A DNA stretch of 64,000 nt from Ophiura sarsii (lineage: Eukaryota > Echinodermata > Ophiuroidea > Amphilepidida > Ophiuridae), in NCBI GenBank assembly GCA_035610835.1, contig CM069445.1, forward strand, positions 80,921,786-80,985,785. The letters run 5' to 3'. Below the pieces are notes generated by a model that saw only the letters and a program-made list of their open reading frames with translations, did no database searches and was not told the origin of the DNA. Positions 11,069-23,300 of this stretch are shown piece after piece. Position numbers and translations under genes: made by a program. Position 1 is the first letter of the stretch. Each line of letters begins with the position of its first letter.

Positions 11069-12045
11069 GGAAAAAGTGTACTTTAGGTCCCAGATGCTGG
11101 TATACCAGTATCGTTCAATACTGGAACATTAAAGTTGCCAGTATCGCTCGATACTGGTACAATTTTACTGTTCCAGTATCGGTTGATACTGGAATACCAA
11201 ATTGTGATCCAGTATCGAGCGATACTGGAACATTTTTTATGTTCCAGTATCGGTGTGATTTGTCCCAGTATTGAATGATACCACGGCTGTTTGATCCCAC
11301 ATAATTTGTCCGTTTTATTCTGAGAACACCATAACTTGCTGGCATGGTTCTGGTTTTAACTGATTCAAGTACCTGAATATACTGGCCATCTTTTGAAGAA
11401 ATTTCAGAACATTTGTTGGGGCCATTTCTGAGAAAAAGAGCTTTGAATATTATTATGTACTATAATAGCGCCCTCATCGGCCACATTTCCCATAGAGTTA
11501 CATGTAAAATGTGTGTAAAGTAGAAAATGCCGATAATTTAAAAAGGGCTCGAACATTTTTCGTGACATTTTCACCGTATACTCGTATTCATTAGCGCTAT
11601 CTAAATCAGGTCAAACCATAACTGGGCCACTATGTAATCTTTTTTTATTCCATAATCTTAATTATAAATCGGACAGTCAAGCAGCCGTGATACTGGTACA
11701 TAATTATATTCCAGGATCGGGTGATACTGGAACACTATATCGTCAGCCTGCTTCGATAATTGCCTAACTCACTTTTCAGCGAAATTTAGTTTTTTGCATA
11801 AATTATGACTTCATTACAGTATGCACATGCTGTAATAATACCCAAGTCATTGACAAATCAAAAGTGTTGATAAATTCACAATTGCAATTCTGCCTAAGTC
11901 AGCATTGTGAGTTAGGCAGATTGTAATAATTGAATGGGCGATACTGGATAGCTGACTTTGTACCAGTATCGGACGATACTGGGTGTTCCAGTATCGGACG
12001 ATACTAGTACAGTCCAGAATCTGGGACCTAAAGTACACTCTTTCT
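11069..12045. mobile_element. Palindrome-array element, copy 1
   Basis: The ends are inverted repeats containing AGTGTACTTTAGGTCCCAGA, mirrored at 12020-12043. Inside are many short palindromes of the form CCAGTATCGCTCGATACTGG with varied middle bases, spaced 10-20 bp apart at 11100-11285 and again at 11690-11735 and 11935-12010. The flanking octamers GTGCCTTG and GGGCCTTA match at 6 of 8, suggesting a worn 8-bp duplication. The central 11350-11680 part lacks the palindromes and may be a nested insertion. No transposase. Confidence 0.7.
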
Positions 12046-12266
12046 GGGCCTTATGGCTCCAAACCCTCAGTATTTCTGGAATGGGGTGTATTACTTCAAT
12101 CAGATAAATGACACATGTTATTGTCTCATGGGATGGAAGTATAAGAGGATTCAGACCTACAAAGACAGACTGCTCCGAAATGTTGTTGTACCAGTAGGCT
12201 ATTGAGTTGTATAATAATCATACACTAGAATGCCAAGAAGAGTTGTTCAACATCTGGAGACAGCAT

Positions 12267-12518
12267 TTGACAAAGGAGGACCTGTATAGGGATATGCCTG
12301 AAGTCTCGGATAATATCAGATAACGTAGAGCAAGATTTGCCGGACACTGCATCAGAGGGTCCAGTGAGCCTGTCTCCAAACTCCTACACTGGGTTCCAAA
12401 ACATGGAGCAAGAAAGCATGGTATACCAGCCCTAACTTACATTGACCTACTGAAGCGTGACACAGGATTGAAGGTAAATGAAATCAAGACAGCTGTTGGA
12501 AGGGAAGATTTGGAGTAA
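12267..12518 (+). pseudogene. Retrotransposon C-terminal fragment with in-frame stop
   Basis: The frame encodes LTKEDLYRDMPEVSDNIR, a stop, then RRARFAGHCIRGSSEPVSKL, PKHGARKHG, PALTYIDLLKRDTGLKV and a final stop at 12516-12518. It closely matches the C-terminal part of the minus-strand copy at 49.3 kb, so both belong to one non-LTR family. The upstream polymerase domain is missing, and the internal TAA shows it is dead. Confidence 0.8.
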
Positions 12519-12652
12519 CATCAAGGTTCAGGAAAATCAAGTAAGTCAATTTATTATAGTTTGCTCATTAATGTGTAACTAAAGTGTGAGATAGTGCATT
12601 TATGCATGACAATCATTTGACTCTTGTTGCCATTACAATTTGTTGGACAACA

Positions 12653-12711
12653 TTCCAAATAGGCAAGCAAGCATATGCTAAAATTCCAAATAGGCAAGCA
12701 AGCGTATGCTG
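12653..12711 (+). repeat. Tandem duplication of a ~31-bp unit
   Basis: TTCCAAATAGGCAAGCAAGC is followed by .TATGCT, and the whole block is repeated directly once with one base difference. Short and non-coding. Confidence 0.8.
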
Positions 12712-13314
12712 CATAAACTTGGAAGTAATTTTCCAAGCATAACAGAATATCCTAAGCACACTGAAATTTAACAATTCAAAGGCGAATTTGGTCAAATTCT
12801 GTCCAAAGCTTTATGACTATGATTATAGTAACTGGTCGGTGTTAAGTTGGGGGCAGGGGAAATGGTATTGTGTTTGTAGGTATATGTCCCAGTCATGGTC
12901 ATCAAAAGGAGGGCTATATCATCTAAGAGGGTTTTGGAATTTCTTTCACATAAGAATTTTTGCAGATCGAAACGTGATTGAGGGATTTTAGGACTACTGA
13001 GGATGAGGTGTATGAAAGTGTAGATAGGACCATTAAATGTTTCAAATGAATGGTGATAACTGGAAAGGTGTACAAAATGATTCTATTGTTTTCTTAGCCA
13101 TACGAACTGCGAAAATTATAGTAACGTTGGGACCTGTTTAACTGATAAATATTTTTCAAAAGTGTAAATTAATGGGGATTTTAGTTTTTGGCACTCTAGT
13201 GTCTAAAAAGTGTCTTTAGTGTTTCTAATAAACGATGATAATGTAAAAGGAATGGAGTGGCATCATCTATTTTGGCAGGGAATACCGTACTGTGTTTATC
13301 ATTATACTTCATTT

Positions 13315-13971
13315 GTCTAACTCTGTGCAGTGATGTCTGAACGTATTCCAATTGATGCATACATGTGATTATAATCAGTGGCGACGCTACAGGGGGCATT
13401 CCCCCTCCCCCCCCCCCAAAAAAAAAAAAAATCAATTTAGTTAAAATTAGAAAAAAATGTTAGCATAAAAAGGCAACTTTTTCTGTGCTTTGTGAACATT
13501 ATCTTACCAAATTAGGTTAAACTAGACCAAATGTTGTCAATTTTAGTATAAGACGGCTAAATGTTGTACACAGCAGGGCTCAAATTACATCGAGGCCATC
13601 GAGGCCATGGCCTCCATGCCCTTTGACTTGGCCTTGGTGCCCTCAATTTCAATGCATTGATAGTATATAGTGGCCTCTGGTGCCCTTGTGTACTGGCCTT
13701 GAAATGAGTGCCCTCACAGATTTGTAATTTGAGGCCTGGTACACAGGCGTGCATTTTCATACCAAATTAGTTAGAATTAGACCGGACCAAATTTGACGGT
13801 TTTAGAGTAAAATGGCACACAAAATGTGCATGCTTCACGCATCATTTTTATTTATGCTCCCCTAAAAATAAGTTCTTTCCCCAAAAGAATTATGTGGCTG
13901 GCGCCACAACTGATTATAATTTGCTGGTGTAAGTAAGAATATGCTCTGACATCACTGCGCAGAGTTAGATG
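13315..13971. mobile_element. Fold-back element with nested insertion
   Basis: The left arm (about 13315-13390) contains CTAACTCTGTGCAGTGATGT and TGATTATAATCAGTGGCG. The right arm (about 13895-13971) is its inverted copy, with GTGGCTGGCGCCACAACTG at the inner side. A C-run followed by an A-run (13401-13432) and a complete hAT-like miniature element lie between the arms. No coding sequence. Confidence 0.6.
13574..13738. mobile_element. hAT-like miniature element with 8-bp duplication
   Basis: Termini are CAGGGCTCAAATTAC and, read from the other end, CAGGCCTCAAATTAC. The perfect octamer GTACACAG flanks it at 13566-13573 and 13739-13746. An 8-bp target duplication and a CAGGG-type terminus are standard for the hAT superfamily. 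At 165 bp it cannot encode a transposase. It sits inside the fold-back at 13.3-14.0 kb and is therefore younger. Confidence 0.88.
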
Positions 13972-14684
13972 TCAGTACATGCTCCAATGGTTGCACCCTG
14001 TTACGCACATGATTGTAATGATGCAATCAAAGCTGACTTTTAGCACATAAATGCTGTGTCCATCACTAGAATACACTCTGACATCACTGCACCGGTGTTT
14101 TCTCTTCGTATTAAGAGGGATAACATGTGATTGTGCCAGGAAGTTGAAATACCCTCCTATTTGACAGCGTTTCAAGGACAATTTTGCTCATTTGACCCCT
14201 TTTTCGTGCAAAAACAACGAGGACATATGACCTGAAAAAACATCCCTTATTTTACCATTTCAAGGACACTTTTGAAATAGTCCTCTTTTTTGAGAAAAAA
14301 CGAGGACACATTTGTAGCGTACCCTAAGTCAATGTCGACTGAAATCACCTTGCCACTGCACAGAGTTAGATGCACTATGTATAGAAGTGTCACCTTAGAA
14401 AATGATTTTTTTTTTTAAATGACTGGGCATTTGTTACTAAAGAATGTCTAAAAAATGGATCAGTACTGCTATTTTCACACATATTGCTTGCAAATGAAAT
14501 TTACAGTGTTTTTTTTTTTTATTGTTATCATTCTTAATTTGCTATTTTACAGACTTGTCTTCTGGATTGATTGTGATTTCTGTATCAAAATACATGAACA
14601 ATTATGTTTGGTAATTTTTGGCTCTGTAGAAATATCACTAGAATCAATCTTGAATGGTGGGGTCCTCTACTGACCAATTATAGA

Positions 14685-14959
14685 CAGACGACGATGGCCA
14701 CGCGAATCCTACATTTTGAATTCGTATTGGAATAACAGGTAATCGTGAATGTAAATCTTATCATTTTGAAAATTTTATCATAATTAGAAGAATGTTTTCG
14801 AATACAAAACCGTTGGAGTTGGCTAACCAACTCCATTGTAAATGCTATTTTTTAAATTGTTTTCATCGTTAACCGGGCAATGACTGTTAAAAATATTTCA
14901 AAATGGTGCACTCCTGTTGCCATATTGGAACGATGAAATCGTGTGGCCATCGTCGACTG
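14685..14959. mobile_element. hAT-like miniature element, family B copy 1
   Basis: Ends CAGACGACGATGGCCACG and, from the right, CAGTCGACGATGGCCACA. Flanking octamers ATTATAGA and ATTATATA match at 7 of 8. The centre contains CAAAACCGTTGGAGTTGGCT, which with the following ATTGTAAATGCTATTTTTT is shared with the copy at 56.2 kb. Non-autonomous, no open frame of note. Confidence 0.82.
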
Positions 14960-15422
14960 ATTATATAGAGATAATTGGCCAAACTCTTAAAGTTTGTCAA
15001 TAGAGGGCATGATAATTTAAGTTTGCTTTTTATCGATCTTTCTTTCATTACAGAGGTTACAGCAGGACCTTTCAATGTAACCAGAATTTGAAAAAATATA
15101 ATTGCTTGTGATTTATGGTATAGAAATCCCAATATAGCAAGGAGATAAGTCTCTAAAAGGATACATTTTAAAAGGCAACAATAAAGAGCACCATATTTTT
15201 CATAAACAAATGGGGAATTAGTGAATTTCGTAAATTTGTGTATTTGGAAGGACATTTTGCCTTTCCAAATAAAGAAATACATAAGAAATGGAGGGAAATC
15301 TAGCTTTACTTCTGGGAAATTTTGTTTGCTTCTTTGGAAATAAACATTTTTGTCCAGCCCTGGGCACATGGCACTTTTAAGTACTGCTTGGGGAACAACA
15401 ATATCATCGCTGTTTGTTTCAG

Positions 15423-15757
15423 GGAAAAGGTATACTTTAGGTCCCAGATTCTAGACTTGTACTAATATCGTCCAATACTGAAAACACCCAGTATCATTTG
15501 ATACTGGTACAAAGTTAGTATTCCAGTATCACTCGACACTGGCACATAAAAAATGTTCCAGTATCGGGCGATACTATAACACATTTATGTACCGGTATTG
15601 TTCAATACTGGGACAAATCACTTCTGGTAGCATGTGTACTAATCGATACTGGAACACAATTTGGTGTGCCAGTATCGAGCGATACTGGCAACTTTTTGTG
15701 TTCCAGTATTGAATGATACTAGTATACCAGTATCTGGGACCTAAAGTACACTTTTCC
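15423..15757. mobile_element. Palindrome-array element, copy 2
   Basis: A shorter relative of the element at 11.07 kb with the same ends (ACTTTAGGTCCCAGA, mirrored by TCTGGGACCTAAAGT). It is filled with about seven CAGTATCG..CGATACTG palindromes, several with changed centres. Flanking octamers TGTTTCAG and TTTTTCAG match at 7 of 8. That size of duplication suggests hAT-like integration, although the terminus is not a classic hAT one. Palindrome spacing is irregular, unlike a satellite. Confidence 0.75.
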
Positions 15758-16112
15758 TTTTTCAGATATAAGGTGTGCAAAGAAACAAAGGAACAAAGAA
15801 CAAGATAGCACATAATTATTGGTTTTGATATTTTTTCTTTATTTAATAAGAAATAACTACAGTTAAAGTGGGGAAAATATAATCAGTATAACAATGTGAA
15901 ATAAATGTATATAAATAAATAAGATGAAGACATTTTAAACCAGATTTGTCTCTGAAACCATAATTGTTGAGATAGATTAAACCAGAATTTGTTGGTATAG
16001 ACTAGGAAAGTTGAGAACTTTGCTGGTATAGACTAATAGCTCCTATACAGTGTATCCAAGCAGGCATAATTTTCTTTTAGGTTTTTGCATGTTTTAAAGT
16101 TCAGTCTTTATT

Positions 16113-16265
16113 GGGTAAGGGTATGGTGTATCAGTCCCAAGTATGCAAATGAGGATAATGAGATTTATTCCGTTGTTGAGTACTGGGTAGATGTGTGGTA
16201 GAGCATGACATTGTATTCAGTGAGCTCATTTGCATACTTGGGACTTCTACACCATACCGCTACCC
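16113..16265. mobile_element. 153-bp miniature element with 40-bp inverted repeats
   Basis: GGGTAAGGGTATGGTGTATC ... CCCAAGTATGCAAATGA is mirrored at the right end with only a few differences. TTTATT lies on both sides (16107-16112 and 16266-16271) as a likely target duplication. The arms are long relative to the loop of about 75 bp, so the RNA would form a stable hairpin. No coding. Confidence 0.88.
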
Positions 16266-16984
16266 TTTATTGTCATTATAAATTTCCGCACTTTCATTTA
16301 CTTTCAGCCTGTTTTTGGCATTTATAGTCCAATTTCACGCAATATTTCAGGCTAGGAATTGGGCGAGAATCAAACAGATTTGTGCCAATCATTTGCTGCA
16401 TGATACTCGTGAATATTTTGGGTCTTCACCAGCATTTTTCAAATGATTTACACAATCTCTTTCATGAGGACCAAATAGATTCTCACACCGTGTAATGAAA
16501 TTCTACCTCAAACTAAACAAGTTTCAGAGACAAATTTGTTTCCCCTAAACCATTATCAAATCAAAATGTATTTATTTAGTGTTCATGCATGCCCAGGTAT
16601 GATAGTCTGTGTATCGTTTGTAATTCTGTAAATCATTATAAAATGTAGATTATACAAGCTCATTAGGTAAGATATTGTCAGAGTCATAAAGCAATGGGGC
16701 AAATGCCACCAATGAGTGCATATGTGGGTAAACCTGGAAGTGCTTACCGGTACCGAAAGCATTAAAAAATGACCGAGTGTCCTGATTGGTCAATCGTGAG
16801 ATCACCACGCGCATTCATGCATAGTTGATCATGCGTATTATGTATTTGGACGCAACAACAAATCACGCTCGTGTAAAATAGTTTGAATTTGGTCCTAGCA
16901 TTATGACAGTGACTATAGCTTCCCAATAATGACATAATATTATTTCAATGGAAGTTATTCTATAGTCGTCTTCATAGATGGATT

Positions 16985-17182
16985 ACTGCAAATGTGGAAA
17001 TATTTGCGCTGTAGCGATTTTCACGCTTCAAAAGCTATTGCGAAAATAAAAATGCACAAATATATTTCTTTTGAGCATCATGTAATCGACTTTCAAATCA
17101 CGGAATTTAAAAATGAGCGAAGTGGTTCAAAATAGGCAAAGTGCGAAAAATGAATCGCGCAAAAATTAGCACTTTTTGCAGT
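16985..17182. mobile_element. Short inverted-repeat element ending ACTGCAAA
   Basis: ACTGCAAA at the left is mirrored by TTTGCAGT at the right. The interior is rich in TTGCG/CGCAA segments, as in the element at 1298-1484. Probably a miniature DNA transposon family common to both sites; the terminal repeats are short. Confidence 0.45.
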
Positions 17183-17385
17183 CCCATCTAGATATCATGG
17201 TTTGGCACTCCTTCCCAGATTTGGAAGACAACTGTTATGATTGAATTTTCAGACCTGAAACTTTTCTGGTTTTTATCTGATTTCAGCTTCTTTTTTTGCT
17301 TAAATGTGTGTGTTTTCTTTTGTTTTCAGCCCAATTTGAGCTATTTTTCCCCAGTTTCACATTATTTTTCAGTTGTTTTAGCATT

Positions 17386-17448
17386 TTCAGTTTATTAGCA
17401 TTTTCAGTTTTTTTAGCATTTTCAGTTTTTTTCACTGAAGGTCGGTTT
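17386..17448 (+). repeat. Three tandem copies of a ~20-bp motif
   Basis: TAGCATTTTCAGTTT is repeated three times with small length changes, in T-rich sequence. Non-coding. Confidence 0.75.
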
Positions 17449-17601
17449 CAGGTCTGAATTTTATATGGATCTCAAAACACCACTGACACCATAAGACTGG
17501 GCATCTTGATGAACAGCTTATTGTAACAAACTCATATCGCTTTATTTATTTATTTATTTTAGCAAAAATATTATTATTCAAAGAAATTATATTAGACTTT
17601 C

Positions 17602-17623
17602 AGCTCTCTCTCTCTCTCTCTCA
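17602..17623 (+). repeat. CT microsatellite
   Basis: A run of about ten CT dinucleotides. A short TTTA run lies just upstream at about 17541-17560. Confidence 0.9.
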
Positions 17624-18589
17624 AAAAAGGATCTTCTTTTTATAGAAACTATATTTCACATGATAAGCACATCTTTTTTTATTCCTATTCATAAGTTAAG
17701 TTCTGTTTTATCAATTACGTGTATCCATGCAGTAATGGAAATACCCACATGGCTGTCGACTCAGGTGGACGATCATGTGTATGTCGCAGCTCAATTCATA
17801 ATTGTGTTTACTGATCATAATAGTAGTATTTCCATTGCTGCATATAAATATTTCTTTTAGATCAACTATAATTATTACCAATTTAGTGTTTTATTTAGTG
17901 CAGTTGAAATAGATAGCATGAAGTTCAATGGAATATTCTGTGTAATTTGTAAGCGCCTTTGCAGGTGAGTTGCTATATTCAAGACATTGAACATATTGAG
18001 GTTTGTGCTTATTATGTCAAATAAAGTTGACAACAACTATCAAGGTTAGTAACCATGACAACAATTTAGACTTATACAATATATAGAAAACAAGTGAAAC
18101 AACGCTATTTTTTCAACTTTTTCTTTTATAATTAAAGCAAACCAATTGGCTAAAACCTTATCAATTAAACTAAACCCACAATGTAAGTGCAGTTTAAATG
18201 ACAAAGTGTTATGTTTTTCTTATCTACAGCTCATGTTTCTCAATATATTAAGAATCTTAATGTACCACATTATTTACATACATAATCATAAGAATCAAAA
18301 AACTATATCATTATTATTTACATTAAACATTAGTGCATGTATAATACATAAGTGATGGTAAAACATGTGTGAATAACTCTTCTATAATAAATAGATAGCT
18401 AACTACAATATTACCATGATTGTCCAAGGGAACGGCATTCTTGTACTAGTATTGACGCAAAGTCGCGTTTGTAGTACATGCACTTAAATATATCTAAAAA
18501 TAAAATCCATGTTGTCTAGGGCATTTACAAGGTGGCAATTTGACATTGTCAATGCTACAGTGTTGCTTGCAATAACTAGCCCAAGTTGA

Positions 18590-18706
18590 GATAAAAAGAG
18601 CCTTAGTTATTATAAAAAGAGCCCAAGTTATGTTGAAAAGAGCCCAGGTTGTGATAAAAAGAGCCCAAGTTATGATAAAACGAGCCCAATTTAATATAAA
18701 AAGTAG
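18590..18706 (+). repeat. Minisatellite, ~24-bp unit, about five copies
   Basis: Successive units of the form AAAAAGAGCCCAAGTTATGA with scattered substitutions (GAGCCTTAG, GAGCCCAGG, CGAGCCCAAT). No frame runs through the array. Confidence 0.85.
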
Positions 18707-18982
18707 CCTGATTTAGTTTTGTCCAATGGGATATGAAGTGACAAAGTTCAGACCATTTTATTAAAGCAGTATTTCATGAAGCTGGTCAATATAAATAGTT
18801 TAATTGCAACAGAAATAAAAGCTATATTCAGCAATACTACCAATAAATGCCTTAACAAATGGATTTTATTTTCAGAATTACAAGAGAAAAAGCACCATTG
18901 AAATTGTCTCTCACACTTAACCCATATACCATATAATATCACTAATAAGCGCACCCTAACTGTAAGCGCATACTTCCCTTAA

Positions 18983-19356
18983 AGGTATATTATGTGATCT
19001 TTCCAGGGAACGCCCTCAACATCAAAATAAAAATTGAAAGCAGATTTTCTTGCAGATTTACATTTCTGATCATAAATCATGCATGCATTCCAAGTTACAG
19101 GGCGATACGCTTCTTAATTACTTCAAAATCATGGTTTTAGAGTGAAAATAAACTGTCGGAATTCCGACAGTTTATATTTTTTCACTCTAAATTCACTCTA
19201 AAACCATGAATTTGAGGTAATTAGGAATCGTATCGCTCTGTAACTTGGAATGTATGTATGATTTATGATCGGAAATGTAAATCTGCAAGAAAATCTACTT
19301 TCTAAAAAAATTCATGAATAGAGGGCGCTTTCTGGAAAAGATCACATAATATGCCT
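18983..19356. mobile_element. 374-bp near-perfect palindrome flanked by TTAA
   Basis: The left half (AGGTATATTATGTGATCTTT inward) is mirrored almost completely by the right half. The two meet at a 24-bp palindromic centre near 19163 (ACTGTCGGAATTCCGACAGT). TTAA lies on both sides (18979-18982, 19357-19360), again the piggyBac-type duplication. There is essentially no loop, so each strand can fold into a 185-bp hairpin. The arms have started to diverge at scattered sites. Confidence 0.88.
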
Positions 19357-19499
19357 TTAATCAGCACAGAGTGAGAGTATATGGTATATTGATACACAAC
19401 TACAGATATAAAACTAATACTAGTAAATCCCGATAAGATCTGAAAGCACACGTTAGCGGTAAAGCCACAGCGGATAACCGGTTTCGTCAATAAAAACTC

Positions 19500-21620
19500 G
19501 CCGGTCCGAGGGCCCCGATTTCTAGCTACTAGCTACACAAAATATGGAATGTATAACTCGCACGTACATGTGTATGCAATGACATCAACACATAATGGTT
19601 TCGATACACATTGGTTAAGGTTGAAAAGTACATAGTGGTGAACAGATGGTATTAAAACGGATTGGAGTGATACATGGGCAGGAAAACATCCAATACATTG
19701 TGGCCCTTGAACATGTTTAAAGCAAAAGTGCCTCAAAATTACATAGGAGATTTTGCATACCCATGTCTAGGGCCAAAACACGGAAGGTTCGTCCTGTCCA
19801 ATTGAGGTGAATTTTGTGAATGCAACTTAATTGATATTTGCATATTTTGTATATTAAAGATTTAAACATTTGGCTTTGCATTTATCATAAATATTTTATT
19901 GCTGTGACAAAAAATAAATTCTGATAAAAAAAAATCATGATAAGTCAAAGACCTCTCCAAGACATTTCATACCGTCACGATATGTAACTTCCATAATTGA
20001 CCAATGTGTAACAAACAAACATATTAAAAATAGCATTCAAATATAAATAAATATTTCAGTGAAATTCTAAAAACACTACTATAAGCTGCTTAGCAGATTG
20101 ATTACTGATTTTAAATTATGATTCTAAAATTCTACAGTCATTATATTAATCGTAATGATTTTTATAATCTAGCTAATTAATTGCAGGAGCCGGCCAATTG
20201 TGTATAGCATTGGTGAATCCATGTGCATACATAAACCCACGCAGTGGTTTAAATTCAAATAATTTAAAAACATTTCAAAAACATCATTTCTCTACTATCA
20301 ACTGTTCACATACAGTATCCTTGATCATTCTAATACTGAAACAAGTTCTTCACATTCATATAAATAACATTCTAGGTCATTTCTCAAGCATACCACATGT
20401 ATAAGACAGTTTTATAGAACATAGTCACTTTTAAAAAGTTACATATTCAACCAACAATACAGTTAACCATTATTTTAAGACAATTATTCTTTGAATTTTC
20501 CCATACATGGAACAAATTGGACAAGAGCAAAGCTTAATACTGGTGCGGATTGTACGTTTTTCATGTGCTAAATTAAAATGATTTTTCTTAAGTAAAATCA
20601 AAAATGAATTATACTTAAGGTAGATGTGATAATTAGTATGTTTTAGTATGGTATTTAGTTATCTGGGCTAGATACATGCATGAAATTAGCATATTAATGA
20701 TGTTATACTTAAAAAGGCAGGCAGACGATATGGTTTCATAATGGAGATTACCATGGAATTATCACCATGGTTACTATACACAGACAATGACAACATTCAA
20801 TGTGCCTAAATTACGCTAATCATGTGTTAGTTAACCTTCACCAAATTATATATCTACTAGTGTACCTATGTAAATTTATGTTAAATTATGTAAATATTGT
20901 CTAGCATTACGGTTATATATCTGCAAACATATTGCAGCTATGCTAATTTGCGACTAGTTACCACTGTCATAAATGAATATTCATGAAGACAGAGTAATTA
21001 TTCTAATAATGCTGTTAGTGTTTCCCATCACCAATTCCAATGTTATGCTAATTACTTAATCTATTATGCATGATACAATTTTGATTTAAGTTTATGCAAC
21101 TATTGGATTAAATTATTAATTCACCACCACCGTTTTAATTTCCCGCCACCAAATAAAAAGCGCCAATTGTGATACATCAAATATTAAATATAGCTACTAC
21201 TTGTTTAAGCTGGTTTTAGTTAGTTAGGTCAAAGAATAGAATTCAACAGTGTCCTTGTCTACAAAGTTGTGAAATAAATGGTTTATTCCATTCATAAGAA
21301 CTTTGCAAGATGGCACCAAAAGTATTCAATTCAAATCACTTAACTAAAACAAGTATAAACTTTTGCTTTGTTAGTCGCCTGCAACCTTATGTTAGTATTT
21401 AGATCGTTAGTTATAGTTTCCCGCCACCGTGTGTTAGTATCGGATATGAAGGGCAATGTTAAAGCACAAGGCAGCTATCTTGTATGTATAATGTTAATCA
21501 GCTGTAAACAGTTGCTGCCTTATGGGGGGTTTTTTTCAATATGGGAGACTAGTGGGAGTGTCATAAAGCTAAAAGCTCTCGTCAAGAGTAGTCCTCTGTT
21601 AGTCTCCCATTACCAGTAGT
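19500..21620. other. AT-rich non-coding stretch
   Basis: No gene, RNA or transposon end recognised. Short frames, such as those near 19533-19736 (minus) and 21368-21619 (plus), lack recognisable domains and composition suggests chance. Confidence 0.5.
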
Positions 21621-21627
21621 TTGAAAT

Positions 21628-21940
21628 TGTTCACCACTAAGAAGATATCATGAGTTGTAAATAGCAAAGATTTACCACCATGTGAGTTGTTTAAAATAGT
21701 TCATAGCAAAGATTTGCCATCTTGTGAGTTGTTTAAAATTGTTCATAGCAAAGATTAGCCATCATGTGAGTTGTTTAAAATTGTTGACAAAGATTCGCCA
21801 AGATTTGATGACAAAGATTTGCCATCATGTGAGTTGTTTAAAATTGTTCATAACAAAGATTTGTCATCATTAGAGTTGTTTGAAATTGTTCCTAACAAAT
21901 ATTTCCATTCATCGTGAGTTGTTTTAAATTCATTGCTTAA
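21628..21940 (+). repeat. Minisatellite, ~49-bp unit, about six copies
   Basis: Units read AGCAAAGATTTGCCATCATG then TGAGTTGTTTAAAATTGTTCAT, with one partial unit near 21785. It marks the left end of a large tandem-repeat domain that continues to about 28 kb. Confidence 0.88.
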
Positions 21941-22350
21941 ACTTCTCAAAGTCATCACTTGACCAATTTCTTTCTACTGACAGTTTCCATCATAATTGAA
22001 TATGGAAACTCATGCAGTAGGTGATCAAAAGGTTAATGTATAGGTTAGCATAAGCTATGGTGATATTGTAGTCTTATAAGCTTAGATCTGGGTTTTCTTC
22101 CTAAAAGATCTATCTTTGGTGAGTACCAGTATTATGTTTGACTTGTCATTGAGAAACACAGGCGGGATAAGCAACAGGGAACTATGCCTACGTAATTAAC
22201 ACTATAAAACTACAATGTGGACGGAGGAAAATAGTTATACAATAATAAATAAGTTATTCTAACTACGTCATGATGTTAGTAGATGATAAGTGTGCATGAT
22301 GAATGTTGTGTGTGGATGGTTGATACTAAATATAAGTAACTCTATGTATG

Positions 22351-22440
22351 AAGATTCATCAGAATTGGTTTAATCCAGATTAGATTCATCATAATTGGTT
22401 TAATCCAGATTAGATTCATCAGAATTGGTTTAATCCAGAT
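22351..22440 (+). repeat. Exact-period 30-bp tandem repeat, three copies
   Basis: Three adjacent 30-bp units (TAGATTCATCAGAATTGGTT then TAATCCAGAT) with one or two differences. The following GGCATTAAACCGGTTTATGAATC is partly the inverted form. The near-identity suggests recent expansion. Confidence 0.92.
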
Positions 22441-22499
22441 TTGACATCAGCTTGCATATGGCATTAAACCGGTTTATGAATCTTATACAAAGAGTCATG

Positions 22500-23300
22500 T
22501 CTACTTAAACAGCTAGTTATTGAGCTTGTGACTAGCACATTATATAACTACTTAACTAGCTGGTGCATGGATAGAAATAGGTTAGTAAAATCAATAACTA
22601 GTAAACCATAATACAGTTGCTAGTTAATAACTAGCTACTTAGTTAACTAGTTAGTGCATGAGAGATGATTGGGATTAAAGGTTAAAGGTTAAAATCATTA
22701 ACTAGTAACTAAAATGCTGTAGCTAGTTTGTAACTAACTACTAGTTAACTAGTTAGTGCATAAGAGATGAATGGGTTTAAAGGTAAAAACAATAACTAGT
22801 AAACTATATTACTGCAACTAGTTAATAACTAGCTACTTAGTTAACTAATTATTGCATAAGAGATGATTGGGTTAAAAGGGATTAAAGACAATGACTAGTT
22901 ACCATATTGGTTAACTAGAAGTGCATGAGAGATGATCGGGGTTAAAGATAAGTTACCATATTGGATAACTTAAAGTGCATGAGAAATAATGAATGTGATT
23001 GGGGTTTAAAATATCAATTAAATAACCAGTTACTGTATCATAACAGCTAGTTAATTTCAAACTACTTAGTAAGAGAGAGATGAGGGTTAAAATATTAGTT
23101 GATAACAAGTGACTAATTAATGGTAACTAGTTAGTCACTAGCTACTTAGTCAACTTGCCCTGGTGCATATGAAAGATGAGAGGTGGGGATTAGTCAATTG
23201 GTAACTAGTCACTGCGTTTCAGCAGCTAATTAGTCACTAGCTACTCAGTGACTAGTAGGAGATGAAATGGGTTAGTAGAGAAATGAAGTCTTACAATTAG
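22500..23300 (+). repeat. Degenerate array rich in TAACTAGT
   Basis: Loosely repeated units of roughly 90-120 bp share TTAACTAGTTAGTGCATGAG, AGATGATTGGG and AACTAGCTACTTAG. TAACTAGT and ACTAGTTA are themselves near-palindromic. Divergence rises toward 23.2 kb. Non-coding and strongly AT-rich. Confidence 0.75.

Noticed and set aside
14887..15369. 160-codon minus-strand frame
   Set aside because: It overlaps the end of a hAT-like miniature element, shows no domain, and its Phe/Lys/Tyr-rich content reflects AT-rich DNA. A chance frame of this length is plausible in 64 kb.
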